64,000 bases of DNA from assembly GCA_021613535.1 (NCBI GenBank), contig CP075492.1:10788001-10852000 (forward strand). The letters are read 5' to 3'. Under the pieces are notes generated by a model, which worked only from the letters and a program-made list of their open reading frames with translations, ran no database searches and was not told where the DNA came from. A program made the translations under genes and the position numbers. The first letter of the stretch is position 1. Every line of letters begins with the position of its first letter. Source of the DNA: Adineta vaga. Taxonomy: Eukaryota; Rotifera. Positions 13,305-25,683 of the stretch are shown here, one piece after another.

Positions 13305-15292
13305 TTATTCATCCGTATCTAATGGTTTGTATTTAGGATTATCACTTCGAACTTGCCATGCACTAATCGGTAAATTTTGTAGACGTATTATAGTTCCATA
13401 TTTCCATATAAGCCAAATAAATCCAATTAATGTGGTTATTGTTACTTCGATATAATATGCATCGATATACGGTCGACATGCACCACCTAACATACCACAA
13501 TTTTTTTCTTCAGCTGGTGTACTACATTTACCATCGCCTAATGAACATGATTTCCATGTTAAGTAATCAGCTGAATATAAAACTCCTGTAGAAACCCAAC
13601 TACTACCTAAAAAATCATCAATATTTATATATCTTGTATTCTCAACAAAAAGCAAAGATCAAGAAATTCTTACCAAGATTGGATAATGTATTCAATAGAG
13701 TCATATATGTTCCACCTATTTTTGGATCGCTAACTTGAGCAAAAAAGGCCATTTGTGAAACAAACATATTGTACATGAAGATTTGTTGAATGGCAAATAT
13801 AAAAATGCCTAGTGCATAATAATACCATGGAAATGTTCTATCATAATTTTGAAAGGATGGTGTAATCCAGACATATATAGCTAGGACAATACCAATAAGT
13901 AATCTATTTTAATATAAAAATTAATTATAGATTTAAAAGAAAATCTTCTCATACCGAAATGGATGAGATTTAATGAATAAATTCAATGGCTGTGTTCCTG
14001 TTGTATAGCGTGAAATTAAGAATGGGAGAAGAATTTCTAATGGAATTAATGGAATTGCTAATAAAGCTAATGTATCTTTTCGAACACCACGTTCAATTAA
14101 TTCTAATCCAGTCATAGAATCGACTGCAGCAAAACCAATCTAGAAAAGAATGATTAGAGAGGAAAAATAAATAGAAATTTACTTTGATAGTCAATAAAAC
14201 CATAGCCATATTTCGAACTGCTGGCAAACGAAGAACTTTCAGAAGTATTTTGTATGTTTCAGCTAAACTAAAATGTGGTTCAGTTGCATCATAACTTTCA
14301 TCTGTTTCATGTTTAAATATAGCAACTAATGTTGTTGATATTGCGAATATAATACCCCAGAAAGTAAGAAAACCTGAAAAGAAAGAAATAGTCAATTATT
14401 TGAACGATATTCTCATCACTTACCTGGTAATGTAATCAATCCATTTGGTTGTAATTCCATCTGAAATGGTTGACGTACATAACGATTAGCGAAATCTTTT
14501 GATTCAAGTGCAAGAAAAACAACATTTCCTAGAAAATAACCAGCTGTCTGGCCAACAGAATTGCACGTACTCGCCCAACCAACATTTTTTCTAATAGAAG
14601 CGATTAAAAAAACGATATTAATTTCTCCAAGGAATTTTCCTTTATCCTACCTTGAAAGCATTGATAGTGCCCAACCATCTACACATATGTCTTGCGTAGC
14701 TGCCAGAAATGATAAACCAAAAAAGATCGACGTTAGAAAGAAAATATCTAAAATAGTAACATTTATGAATAAATTCCAATCAAAATAAAAACATACGTGG
14801 ATGTTGACTTGTTGTTGATGCTGCTGGTTCACGTAAAATATCATTGATATAATACGAAAGAATAATCATAACAATGGCAATTGAATATTGAACTGGTATT
14901 AACCAAGATTTTCTTCGACCAAATCGTTTTAAATATAAAGCATCAACAATGGGTGCCCAAAGAAGTTTAAGACTAAATGGCCAAAAAGCAAATGAAAATG
15001 TTGCTTGTTGAGACCAACTAGCGCCGTAACTTTGTATAATAAGTGGAATTGATGCTGCCATACCAAGTGGAATACCTTGTAATAAATAAAGAAACAATAA
15101 TAAACCGATGCTCCATTGATCTTTTCTCCAAATGTTTCGTTTCACTATAGATGGACTCGTATCTAACATTTCATCGTCTGATTCAGTCGATGATGGTGGT
15201 GAAGATACAGGTTTTTCACTTGTATCGTTTTCTTCTTCTTCTAATTCCTGCTCGTCGTTTTGTTTATTTCCTGGACGATATCGAACGGCCAT
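13305..15292 (-). CDS. SLC33A1: acetyl-CoA transporter of the ER (AT-1)
   Basis: Seven exons join to 555 residues, against about 549 in human: 15292-14797, 14747-14651, 14590-14424, 14373-14183, 14139-13955, 13903-13674, 13606-13305. The start is the ATG opening MAVRYRPGN, because the open frame upstream is hydrophobic and unlike the family. After an acidic, serine-rich tail, the transporter core carries family hallmarks: YLLQGIPLGMAASIP, FSLKLLWAPIVDALY, FGRRKSWLIPVQY, LAATQDICVDGWALSMLSR, and AQVSDPKIGGTYMTLLNTLS. The last exon has the cysteine-rich lumenal loop and final helix. SLC33A1 imports cytosolic acetyl-CoA into the ER/Golgi lumen for acetylation of gangliosides and proteins. It shares a divergent promoter with ZCRB1. 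Confidence 0.95.
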
Positions 15293-15531
15293 TGACAAAT
15301 GAATGTAGACAATAATTAACAATTGTTCTATTCCACATATAACAAACACGTCTTCGTCGTATGACTCATCGAAAATGTTGATTGGTTGAAACAAATGAAT
15401 ACTTATTTTCTTTATTATTTTATACAAAAAAGACAATCATAAGAAGTTATTGAACTGGATTAAAGAGGAAATATTTTTTCTTAATACAACAAGTGCTCTT
15501 TTGATTGGATGAAGTCGAACCAGTTATTTTA
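15293..15531. promoter_or_regulatory. divergent promoter, SLC33A1 / ZCRB1
   Basis: Only 239 bp separate the two opposed start codons, so both promoters and 5' UTRs must lie here. I see no diagnostic element. Confidence 0.6.
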
Positions 15532-16780
15532 ATGAGCGCCGAAGTATTCAAAGTAGCTCCAAGTCAATCGACGGTTTATTTATCAAATATTCCATTTCAT
15601 TTAACAAATAATGACATACATAAATTATTTGATGAATATGGAAAAGTTGTCAAGTATGTAGTAGAAGAAATCTATGATCGAAAAATGTCAAAGAGTGTAA
15701 TGATGTATTTTCGAACTTTAGAGTAACAATTGTGAAAGATCGTGAAACTCGTCAGAATAAAGGAGTAGCTTTTATTTTATTTCTTTCATCAGATGATGCT
15801 CTTCGGGCAGTAGAAGCATTCAATGGTAAAGAGGTTTGTAGATGTGAAAATAGCAACACGAATTTATTTGAAAATATTCATATTTCAGTTACAAGGACGA
15901 ACATTAAAATGTAGTTTAGCCATTGATAATGGTCGTACAAGAGAATTTCTTCGAAAACGTGAATATCCTGACAAAAGTAAATGTTTTGAATGTGGTGTAA
16001 GTGCAACGGTATTTGATTTCAAATTGGAAGAATCTTCTCGTCTGTTAATATTTAGGAATCGGGTCATTTGAGTTATGTATGTCCGAAGAATACGCTGGGT
16101 AATCGACAACCACCAGTGAAGAAAAGAAAAAAAGCAAAGAATAAAATTAGAACGGATTCACCAAAAGAATCGTATGTCAATTCGGAAATAATGTTTTCTT
16201 TTAATAATTATTTAATTTCCTATAGAAATTCCAATGCAAGTGATGATGATGTTGATGGTGAGGATGAAACATTAGCGTCAATCATTGCTTCTCAGGTAAC
16301 GGATTGATGTTTGGAAGAGTGTGAGTTTTTAACCTTGAATTAGATGATATTTGAGAAAGTATAGTAGAAACTATTGACCTATCAACTTGCTTTTATTGTC
16401 TTATGTGTATCAATGAGCACTCAATTAATTATAGAAGAATTCCTCAAAGTCATTGTTTATTTATCGTAATTTTAGTCAATCGTTGGTCGAGTCTAATGAG
16501 TATTGGTTGGAAGCTTGAGAGAATTATTAAGTGATTGTATAAGATCATAGTCAACATTGCCTTGGGTATGCTATTTGTTCATACAAATAAATGGAAGGAA
16601 ACATGCGGCCTTTTCCCAACAGAAGATAAAAAAAAATGAATAAAATACTTTATTTTCATTTGATTTTTTTTTCAGGATTATCAAGTCAAATCGACTGCGA
16701 TGGACGTTGCATTACCTCCAAGGAAACGTTATTGTCAATCTTCTTATTTCAGTGATGAAGAAGAAGAAATAAACGAATAA
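15532..16780 (+). CDS. ZCRB1: U11/U12 snRNP 31K protein, RRM plus CCHC zinc knuckle
   Basis: Six exons give 210 residues (human 217): 15532-15653, 15722-15833, 15889-15996, 16056-16171, 16226-16295, 16676-16780. The ATG opening [19 protein letters not shown] was chosen because it matches the human start; the frame upstream has no ATG. The RRM carries RNP2 (VYLSNI) and RNP1 (KGVAFILFL). The knuckle is [14 protein letters not shown] (C-x2-C-x4-H-x4-C), split by an intron. The tail is basic then acidic and ends [13 protein letters not shown], as in the family. ZCRB1 is a specific subunit of the U11/U12 di-snRNP, which recognises U12-type introns. The last intron is 380 nt, far above the local norm. 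A U12-type intron lies in TTC4 in this window. Confidence 0.95.
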
Positions 16781-17474
16781 AACTAAAAGCTATGTATAGA
16801 TGTATATATAATATACTGCGATGTTTAGGAAGACAGAGCAGATGTCTTTCTCAATCAATTTGTCAGTGAATAGAATAAATCATGACGAGTATAACTAATA
16901 CTATAATAAATCACGAAATACATCAACCATTAGTAATGTTTCCATTTGATTCAAAAGGAGAAGAAGAAAAGCGTTGAAATTGTATTACTTGAGTTACATG
17001 AAATAAAACTCAAATCAATGGACAATCTTGTTTGATATGATAACGATCGATTGATTTCGATTTAATAACAAGTACATAATATCTATAATTGATGTTTATT
17101 TAAGATCAACTAATGATGATGTGACATTGCATTACGCTAGAAAAACATAAGAAAATTTTTTTCTTTCTCTCATTTATCACTGCTTTTTTGTTCTTCTATT
17201 GTCCAAAGAAATATAAACACATATTGAAATGATATTAAGGAAAGAATAGTAGTAGTAGTTGCTGTATATGAATGTTGTTAAATGATGTCGAGAGACATAT
17301 TTCATGTTTCTGGAAGATGAGATTATTAAGGAGAGAAAATTGGTTCGACTGACAGGAAATAAAGAATTTTTCTTCTTTCTTTTTCTAATCAATGATATGT
17401 GAGGGAAACGAAGAAGATTTGTTTCTACAAAGAAATCGACAATTAGTTGTTCGGCAAGTTCATGATATGAAAGC
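16781..17474. other. ZCRB1 3' UTR and glutamate receptor 5' flank
   Basis: AT-rich, with AATAAA motifs near 16874 and 17002 as candidate cleavage signals for ZCRB1. The remainder should contain the promoter of the downstream glutamate receptor. No coding exon seen. Confidence 0.55.
16874..16879 (+). terminator. candidate polyadenylation signal of ZCRB1
   Basis: AATAAA 94 nt after the ZCRB1 stop codon. A second copy lies at 17002-17007. Confidence 0.45.
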
Positions 17475-20400
17475 ATGAACAGTTCAATTTGTCTACTTAT
17501 TATTATTTTCTATTTCATCGATTCATACAAAACGTTTGATTTACCAACAGAAATACATATTGGTAGATATATTCTACTTGAAAGAAGAATTTTATTTATT
17601 CGTTATTCTAGGAGCAATTTTTGATACTAATGATAAATTATCTCGTCAAGCATTTGAATATGCTGTGGCTAAAATCAATGCTCAATCTCAAATATTGAAA
17701 CGATCAAAAATTGTCGTCAATCAAATTGATATTGTTGATGGACACAATAGTTTTCTTGCATATAAAATGGGTAAGATAGAAATGAAAAAATAGAAGAACT
17801 CATTCTTCTTTATAGCATGTGCTCAAATTGAAATGGGTATTGCCGCTCTATTCATCGGTCAGTTAACACCTGCATTAGAATTCGTTAGTTCATTGACAAG
17901 GCAATTACATATTCCATTATTTTTATCATCACCTGATCCACAAACGAAAGTTGAATATTATATTGTTAATGTTTATCCACATTATACAGCAACAAGTCAA
18001 GCATTGAGTGATTTGATTAAATTTCAACAATGGGAAGAAGTTGCCATTATTACTGAACACGCTGAAAGTAAAGAAATCGATTCGAAAAAGAGAAAGATAT
18101 TGTTTCTTTCTGTTTCATTTAGATTTACTCTATTTGCAAGATCTTTTGAAATTACCTTCAGCACACGAACGAATGAAAGTGACTGTAAGACAATTACGAG
18201 GTCGACCAAGTAATAATAGTTGGCATCCATTATTGAAACAATTGCAAACAACGGGAATTTCAAAGTTTTTAGTCGATGTTAAAACTGATCATCTCGATGA
18301 TTTCTTTCAACAAGTATACAAAAACCTAAAATTCGATGTTCTGATAAGAAAAGAAAAACTTATTTTTTTAGGCAAAAATTGTTGGATTAGTTGGACCTTA
18401 TTATGATTTTGTATTAACTTCATTAGTAAGAAAATGAAGACTTTTCCAAAGCAAATTTCAAGACATCTTTTCTAGGATATATCGGTAGTTAAATGGAATA
18501 AAATTTTATATACATTAGTGAACATAACTGGTTTACAATTTTTTGGTCGTAATGATCCAGCTGTTGATGAATTTTTTGATACGAATGTTCTACCTGTAAA
18601 TTCTCCTGTAAAACTAAGTGAACTTTCCTTACGAGTGAGATTCGATGACATCAATTTGAATTTGTTCTATGTTTTCATTTGTTGCAGGTCTCGGCAGCAT
18701 TGATCTATGATGCTGTTTATTTTTTTGCTCGAGCATTAAGTCAATTTGTTGAACAACGTCCATTTAATATTACACCATTAACATGTGAAGCACAGAAACC
18801 TTGGATACATGGAGCAGCATTTGCTCTATTTCTAAAGACGGTATGAATGTAAGATGATTGATTATTACATATAAAAATATCAATTGATACTAGTTCGAAG
18901 CAAATGGTATAACAGGGAAAATAAAATTTGATGAAAATGGTCTACGTACAGATATTACATTAGAAGTTGTAGATTTAGTTGCAAATGGTGTGAATAAAGT
19001 ATGTGTATTTTCTCAAATACTTTATTTCTTTTGCCATAATAACGAAATCTTTTTAGAATGGAAATTGGTCTTCGAATGCTCCCGATCGACTAGAAATTCG
19101 TCGTAATTTAACAAAAGATTATGAAACAAGAAAACAGGAAATACAACATCAAGAATTAAAAGTTACTTCTGTGATTGTATGTAGAGATACAATCTTGATT
19201 ATTTTCATTAGATTTATTTTCTAGGAACCGCCATATGTTATGTGGAGTAAGGAAGAGACAAAGGAAAGTATTGAATAGAATTATTTTGAAAAATTTCCTT
19301 TAGAGAATGATTCAAATTCAACAAAAACATCGTTTCAAGGTTTTTGTATTGATATTTTACTTGATCTAGCTGATAGACTTAATTTTACATTTCAAATCGA
19401 AATTGTTAAAGATAAAACATTTGGAAAGAAGAATGAAAAAGGAGAATGGAATGGAATTATTGGAGAATTAGTCAGTCGTGTAAGTAATCAATTTTCTTTG
19501 ATTGAAAAATATAATCATTTTCATATTCCAGAGAGCCGATTTAGGTCTAGCTGGTTTAACTATCACGTATCAACGAGAACAAGTATGTACTATCAAGACA
19601 AATCATTTTATATTCATCTAATTCTTTCTTACGTTGCACGAATACTAATTTATACCGATAATGAATTTTAGTTGAAAACTTTATTGTAGGCAATTGATTT
19701 TACGAAACCATTCTTAACACTGGGAATCAATATTCTTTATAAAAAAGAAAAGCGTGCTAAACCAAAATTATTTGGATTTTTTTCACCGCTAAGTTTAAAT
19801 GTTTGGCTTTATATAATTGCTGCATATTTTGGTTAGTTGATTGATTAAATACATTTCATTTGATTTCCATTTGAACCATATCTTTTAGTCGTTAGTTTTG
19901 TTCTGTATTTGGCTGGAAGATTATCGCCGTATGAATGGCGTAGTCCACATCCTTGTAAACGAAGTCATGAGATATTAGAAAATCAATTTACATTATTCAA
20001 TGCATTCTGGTTTGTTATGTGTAATATTATGCATCAAGGTTATTTTATTAACTCGCAACTCGTTCATTTTTTTCAATGAAAATCGCCTTTTTTGTTTCTG
20101 TAGGTACGGAAATAAATCCAGTTGCACCATCAACACGAATGATTAGTTGTATATGGGCATTTTGTACTTTAATTCTTGTTTCATCCTATACAGCTAATCT
20201 TGGTAAGTCAAAATAACATATGATTCATCCTTTTATTAAAACGTATTTTCTCTGAAAAATCCATTAGCGGCTTTTTTAACTGTTCAACGTATGCAAACGC
20301 CGATTGAAAATGCGGACGATTTAGCTTCACAAACAAAAATTGCTTATGGTGTTCAACGTGGTGGATCAACAGAAAACTTCTTTCGAGTATGAAAATACAT

Positions 20401-21222
20401 AACATATTCGTTGATAATTATGAATTTGATCGTATCATAGGAATCCAAATTAGCTACCTATGAACGAATGTGGAATTATATATCTGCTAATCAAGCAACT
20501 GTTAGTGTAGCATCTAGTACCGAAGGCATCAACAAAGTACTCAGTGGCAATTATGCTTTCCTTATGGAGTATGTTATATCAATTATTTATATTGAAAGGT
20601 GAATTGAAAAGCGTTTGTTTTCAGGTCAACAACAAGTGAATATAATATAATGAGAAATTGTGATTTAACATCGATTGGTGGTTTACTTGACTCGAAAGGA
20701 TATGGTTTTGGTGTACCACAGAGTATGATCTTTTCAAATATTATTAATGTCTTCATTTACTCTAATTTAATTAGATTCACCATATCGTGATATATTGAGT
20801 GATACAATATTAAAACTACAAGATGAAGGTGTTATTCAAAAATATTATAATAAATGGTGGAAAGAAGCAGCAAATCTCAAATGTGAACGAGAAGATAAAA
20901 GAAAAGAATTAGCTTCGGAATTAGGTTTTGCAAATATCGGTGGTGTATTTTTCATTCTGGCTATTGGATTAGTTCTATCGATAGTTGTTGCCGCTGTAGA
21001 ATTTACAATTAAGATACGCAATCGACAAGGACGACAAGTATACATAATAAATTTAATAAATATTATCGTACATCATTTTATCTTTTTAAGGCTTCAGTAC
21101 GTAAGGAAATGGCACGTTATTTTCGTTTTGCTTTGACAAATGGTAGTACACCAAAACGACGAATTAGTGAATTTACCAAAGATATTTCTTCAAATCAAGA
21201 TCATATACAAAAAAATTATTGA
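17475..21222 (+). CDS. ionotropic glutamate receptor subunit (AMPA/kainate-like)
   Basis: Twenty exons join to 886 residues: 17475-17562, 17612-17770, 17816-18067, 18123-18313, 18372-18425, 18476-18634, 18688-18840, 18894-18998, 19057-19176, 19225-19246, 19304-19479, 19532-19582, 19690-19831, 19889-20038, 20104-20202, 20268-20386, 20441-20568, 20625-20722, 20775-21037, 21091-21222. A signal peptide is followed by an LIVBP-like amino-terminal domain (about 25-420). S1 contains [20 protein letters not shown] with the glutamate-contacting Arg near 508. M1, a re-entrant pore loop ([14 protein letters not shown]) and M3 with SYTANLAAFLT follow. S2 has RGGSTENFF and the Glu of FLMEST; M4 lies near 797-820. 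Glutamate binding residues look intact. Residue 606 at the Q/R site is His. Exon 10 is only 22 nt; an apparent TAG at 19276 lies within the following 57-nt intron. It should be a glutamate-gated cation channel. Confidence 0.93.
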
Positions 21223-21558
21223 TCAAACAACAAAAAGAAAAGACTTCGTTATATTATTTTATAATAAACTGAACAGAATGATGAGGAGAAGAACAAGAAG
21301 AAGAAAAAGAACAATGAAGCCTTTTAAAGTTACATATAGAAGACAAAATTTTAATTATATCAGATCAAATATGACTAATTATATTGCAATACAAAGATGA
21401 TTGGTAGAATTTCTTTTCTTTCTCTACACACTAGCAGATAATACAGATATCAGTCGATTACATAAATATACAAAGCAAAAAAACAAACAAATGGAACATT
21501 TCATTATGATTCTCAATTGATCATGAAAAAAAAACGAATAGAGTTTTATATGGACAGA
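21223..21558. other. convergent 3' ends
   Basis: The 3' UTRs of the glutamate receptor (+) and the LIM-homeodomain gene (-) meet here. It includes an AG-rich low-complexity block at 21282-21312. No gene seen. Confidence 0.6.
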
Positions 21559-24500
21559 TTATGTCTCAGTTTCATTCACTGGAATAGATTCAAATGTTGT
21601 CGGTGGAGATGATGGTTGTGAATCGTCACCAACTTCATCGTCATCCAATGCTCCGTCTTTTTCTTTTGGTGTTTTACCTTTTCGTTCTTTCGATCGACGA
21701 TTTTGAAACCAAACCTATGAAATAAACAATAACTCTCTTATCAAAACTGTATAGTAGAAAGTCAATTGATTACTTGAATAACGCGTAGACTTAGACCAGT
21801 TTCAGCAACTAGTTGTTCACGTTGAGTTTTATTTGGTTTTGAACAAGATTCATAAGCTTTACATAAGACCTAGATTGAATAAAGATAGAATAAAGAAAAT
21901 ATATTCTGAAAATAAACTTACGTCTAATTGTTGTGGTCTAATCGTTGTACGTGCACCTTTCTTTTCTGGTGCTGTTGAAGATGATGTTGATGGAATTGCA
22001 TTCAAAGATTGATCTCCATCACCTGCGGAATCATCAGATTCATTTCCAGACTTGCCGTTTGTTGTTTGTGAATGTAGTTGTTGATGTTCATCAAGATCAT
22101 CACTTTCAGTACCGCTCAATTGTCGTTTTGTAGGTGTCGAAACTGAATCAGGTGTAGTAGCTATCGGAGGAGTTGCTTCAGATGATGTCGGAAGTGTTGC
22201 CGCCTCACTTTCCATTGATGTAGGAAAATCTGTAGATGTTGGTGGTACAACAGATTTTTTCTTATTTGCTCGAGGCGTTGATGCTTTCTTCTTTTCGCCA
22301 CCTGTATTACTTTTACTTCGTGATTTACCTGACTTTGTTTCAGATCCAATCATAGATGAATTTTTATCATCGGTTCCTGATGGACTAAAAATACAATTTA
22401 TGATTACAAATTTGCTGGAAAGAAAATAAAATGTTGTACTTATTGAGTGGAGATCCTCCGGGAGGAATAGCTGTTGGTTGCATGAAAGGAAATGGTTGAC
22501 CTGGAGTTGATGCACCAAATGCAGGATGAAATCCATAGGGCGGTGGGTAACCACTGGCATATGCAGCAGCAAATGCAGGATTGAAAGCACCTGGAAATGC
22601 GTTGTAAGCAGCAAAATGTGGTGCCATATTATACATAGCTGCTAATTGAGCTTGTTGAGAAGTTGGTGTTGGTGTTGGTGTTTTACCATTTGTTGTTGAT
22701 CCAGCAGCACCAGCTGTCGAAGGCATATGTGGTGGCATAAAAGAATTATTAAGTAAACCCATTTGAGCAAGAAGATTATGTTGCGAATGATTATTTCCAT
22801 TTCCATTGGTGAACTTTGTTTCGTCACTATCATTTGTGTTTCCATTATCTGTTGAATCTGTTTTTAATTTCTTCTTCTTTTTATTTTTTGATGCCGGTGG
22901 TGGTGGTGGTGGCGGCGGCGGTGACGCAGTGTCTTCATCCATACCATTTTCTTCATCAATTTCATTCTTTTTTGCTTTAGATTTACCTCGTGCATTCGCT
23001 TTTCGTGCTTTCTTCTTTGGTGATGATGATGATGTCGATGAATCATCAAGTAAGTTTTGTGAACGCATGTCTTCATAGTCTATTGAATCTGATTTTTTCT
23101 TCGCTGAATTCAAATTTGATTGACTCATATCAAGTGGTATACTAGCTGATGGTGGTAATGTGCCAAATGGTGGACGATAGAAAGTAGCCATACCAGCTGC
23201 TGCTTGTGGTGAAAATGGTACACCGGGCCCAGGTGTAACAAATGGAAATGGAAATGGATTTGGAGGTGCATTTGTTGGACGTACTACATCTCCGAGAGTT
23301 GAGGGTGGTATCGTACCGAATTCTAATAAGGAGGAGAGAGCTGATGGTTTCGACGTTGAACGTGACCCCTTTGGTGGAGATGCTGGACGAGCGGGTGTAC
23401 CCGATTCAGCATTTGTTGATATATCCATCTGTGAAGGACTAGATGAATGATCAAGTGAATCTGTGTCCGATGCATTCGCTGAACGATTTGGATCAGATGT
23501 AGATGCTGGTAGTGGTTGTGACGCATTTGCCGCTGATGATGATGATGATGATGATGATGATGTTGGTGGTGGTGGTACTGGTGGCGGCATTGGTAGTCTT
23601 GGTTGTAAATGAAAACCAGGTGGTAAAAATTGTGCAGGATTTGGAAATGCTGGATTGAAGTTAGGTGGCATAAAACTAGGTGTCATATCAGGTTTCATAA
23701 TTGATGAAATTGACATTGGATTTGCTGCCAGTCCACTTAGTAATGATAATGGTTCAGACATTTTTGCTTGCGATAAAAGTGATGGATTTGTTGCTGTTTG
23801 TGGTGGTAGCGTGGTTGGTTGTGTAGCAGATGATGAAGGTTCTGATTCAGATTTTTTCTCATTAGAGTTTGTTGAAGGTTTGCTTTTAATAGCAGGTGAA
23901 TGATTCACTTCTTGAGCATTATCTAGCACATTATTCTTAAAGAGAAAACAATGAATCATGATAGGTAACGTGTTTGAGGATGACTATGTCACATACTTCT
24001 TCATTAAAATCAGTATCATCATCATCTTCATCATCGTCTTCATCTTCCGTCTCTTCTTCGTCGCTTCCACTTGAGAAGCTTCGTTTACGATAACGTGTTG
24101 TTTTTGTTGTACGACGGTTACTTGATCGTCGTTGAGCAACTGGCGCAGTTGAAGATGTACCAGTTGATGCTTTTGATCGTGTTGCTGGTGAACGACCTTT
24201 TCTTTCTTGAGCAGTTGTCTGTTTTTGACGAGACACTGGTGTTGTTTTGGATTTTGTTGGCGAACGTTTACTACCATTACTACTGGTACTTTGTCGAACT
24301 TTCGATTGTCGACCGGTTGTTTTTGATGGCGGTGTTGCTGGACTAGACGGTGGTGAAGATTCTTTCAAAGGTGATGTAGATGGCTTTGTAGTTGGTGGAA
24401 GTGATTCATCAACTTCCATTGATTGTTGTTCATCAACATGATTATTCATACTAGACGTACCATTTGTAGTAGGTTTTTCTTCTTTAATTTCAGGCACTGG

Positions 24501-25253
24501 TGAGCCTTTTCCATTGATACCGTTGACAATTTCGTTAGCTTTGACTTTATCTTAAAAGAAAATCAACTAGATAATTGACAAAAAAACAAAATTGTATGCA
24601 ATAACTCACTTTCTTCTTCATTTACTGAAGAAGTTGTTTCATCGGTAGTTTTATTTGGATTTAAACATGCTTGGCACATACAATCCAAATCATTCAATGT
24701 TGAATTTTCAGGTTTGAGCAAAGCTATGATATCATCATCTTGTAGAACATGTTTACATTTTGAACAAACAAAACAATCAGCATGATAAATTCGACCAGCA
24801 CGAATTCGACGAATTAATTCATGAGATTGTACAAGATTTTGACATGCAAAACAACGATGAATATATTTTCTATAGAGATAATATCAAATTAAAACAAAAC
24901 GTTTATATTTTCGAAATTTTTCTCTCTTTACTTTATGAAATCATCTTTACAATAGAGTTTTCCTTCACGTGAATAACATTGTTCATTTAATAGACATCGA
25001 CAGATAAAACATCGAACACATTCTGGATGCCATGAATGATCAAGAACATTTGAGATAGATGGAGTATGCACTGGTTGAGAACATCCAAAACACTGACTTA
25101 TAGTCGGTGGCACGCTAAAATCAGATTGACGAAATGTTTCATTTGAGTTTTGATCGATTGTTACCTTCGACTTGACTGACGAACAGGTCTATTCGAGTGA
25201 TTATTTAGAGGAACAGGTGAAACCGTTACAGGCGGACGTCGACGTTGTTGCAT
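21559..25253 (-). CDS. LIM-homeodomain transcription factor (Lhx1/5-like) with giant linker
   Basis: Eight exons join to 1098 residues: 25253-25165, 25114-24932, 24869-24610, 24550-23997, 23935-22440, 22384-21922, 21869-21774, 21714-21559. LIM1 (about 37-90) runs from CFGC to SREGKLYCKDDF. LIM2 (about 94-155) runs from CFAC through ADCFVCSKC to CMCQAC. The homeodomain lies near the C terminus (about 1003-1060) with ARTTIRPQQLD, GLSLRVIQVWFQNRRSKER. The NRRSKER helix and LIM1 favour Lhx1/5 (Lim1), a neural/head patterning class. About 850 disordered residues rich in Ser, Pro, Asn and Ala separate LIM2 from the homeodomain; human LHX1 totals about 406. A 1496-nt exon holds much of it, with acidic, polyproline and polyserine runs. 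It is divergent from the septin. Confidence 0.9.
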
Positions 25254-25683
25254 GATTTACCTAAAAATGACACGAATTCTTCTCCTCTTTCACAAGTTCA
25301 GTAGATCTTTCAATAGGGAACTTTTTTTCTATCGAAATTTCCTTCATAATCACAATCAGTTAAATTATATTTACCTTTTAGCTTGTAATCTCCTGTGGAG
25401 AACAAAAAAAAGAGAAATGACAAGCTTGTTCAGTTCCATTGTGTGTGTTTAAACTTTGTTGATGAACGTTGATTGATCGAAAGCAGACCAATGATATGTT
25501 AAGAAGATAAGAACGAAAAATAAAAATAAGAGAAAAGATCAGAAGATAAATTTTGTTTAATTTTCACGTTTTTTTCTCTTCGAAAATTATTATTTGACTA
25601 TTTCGCATAAAATAAACAATATTAATAACTCGTAATTATTAACCATTGAACTGTATGTAGTAACATTTAACGAACGTTACGTT
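25254..25683. promoter_or_regulatory. divergent promoter region, LIM-homeodomain gene / septin
   Basis: 430 bp between opposed start codons. On the minus strand, TTTTTAG at 25261-25267 ends 7 nt before the LIM-homeodomain ATG and resembles a 3' splice acceptor with no upstream coding exon. No other diagnostic element is apparent. Confidence 0.5.

Noticed and set aside
19247-19303. In-frame TAG in the glutamate receptor after EPPYVMW
   Set aside because: The segment begins GTAAGG and ends TTTCCTTTAG. Removing it as a 57-nt intron restores the conserved frame, so it is not a pseudogene mark.
22806-24441. Open frames antisense and alternate to the LIM-homeodomain exons
   Set aside because: They are shadows of low-complexity Ser/Pro/Asp coding repeats; the minus-strand frame alone joins the LIM and homeodomain exons.
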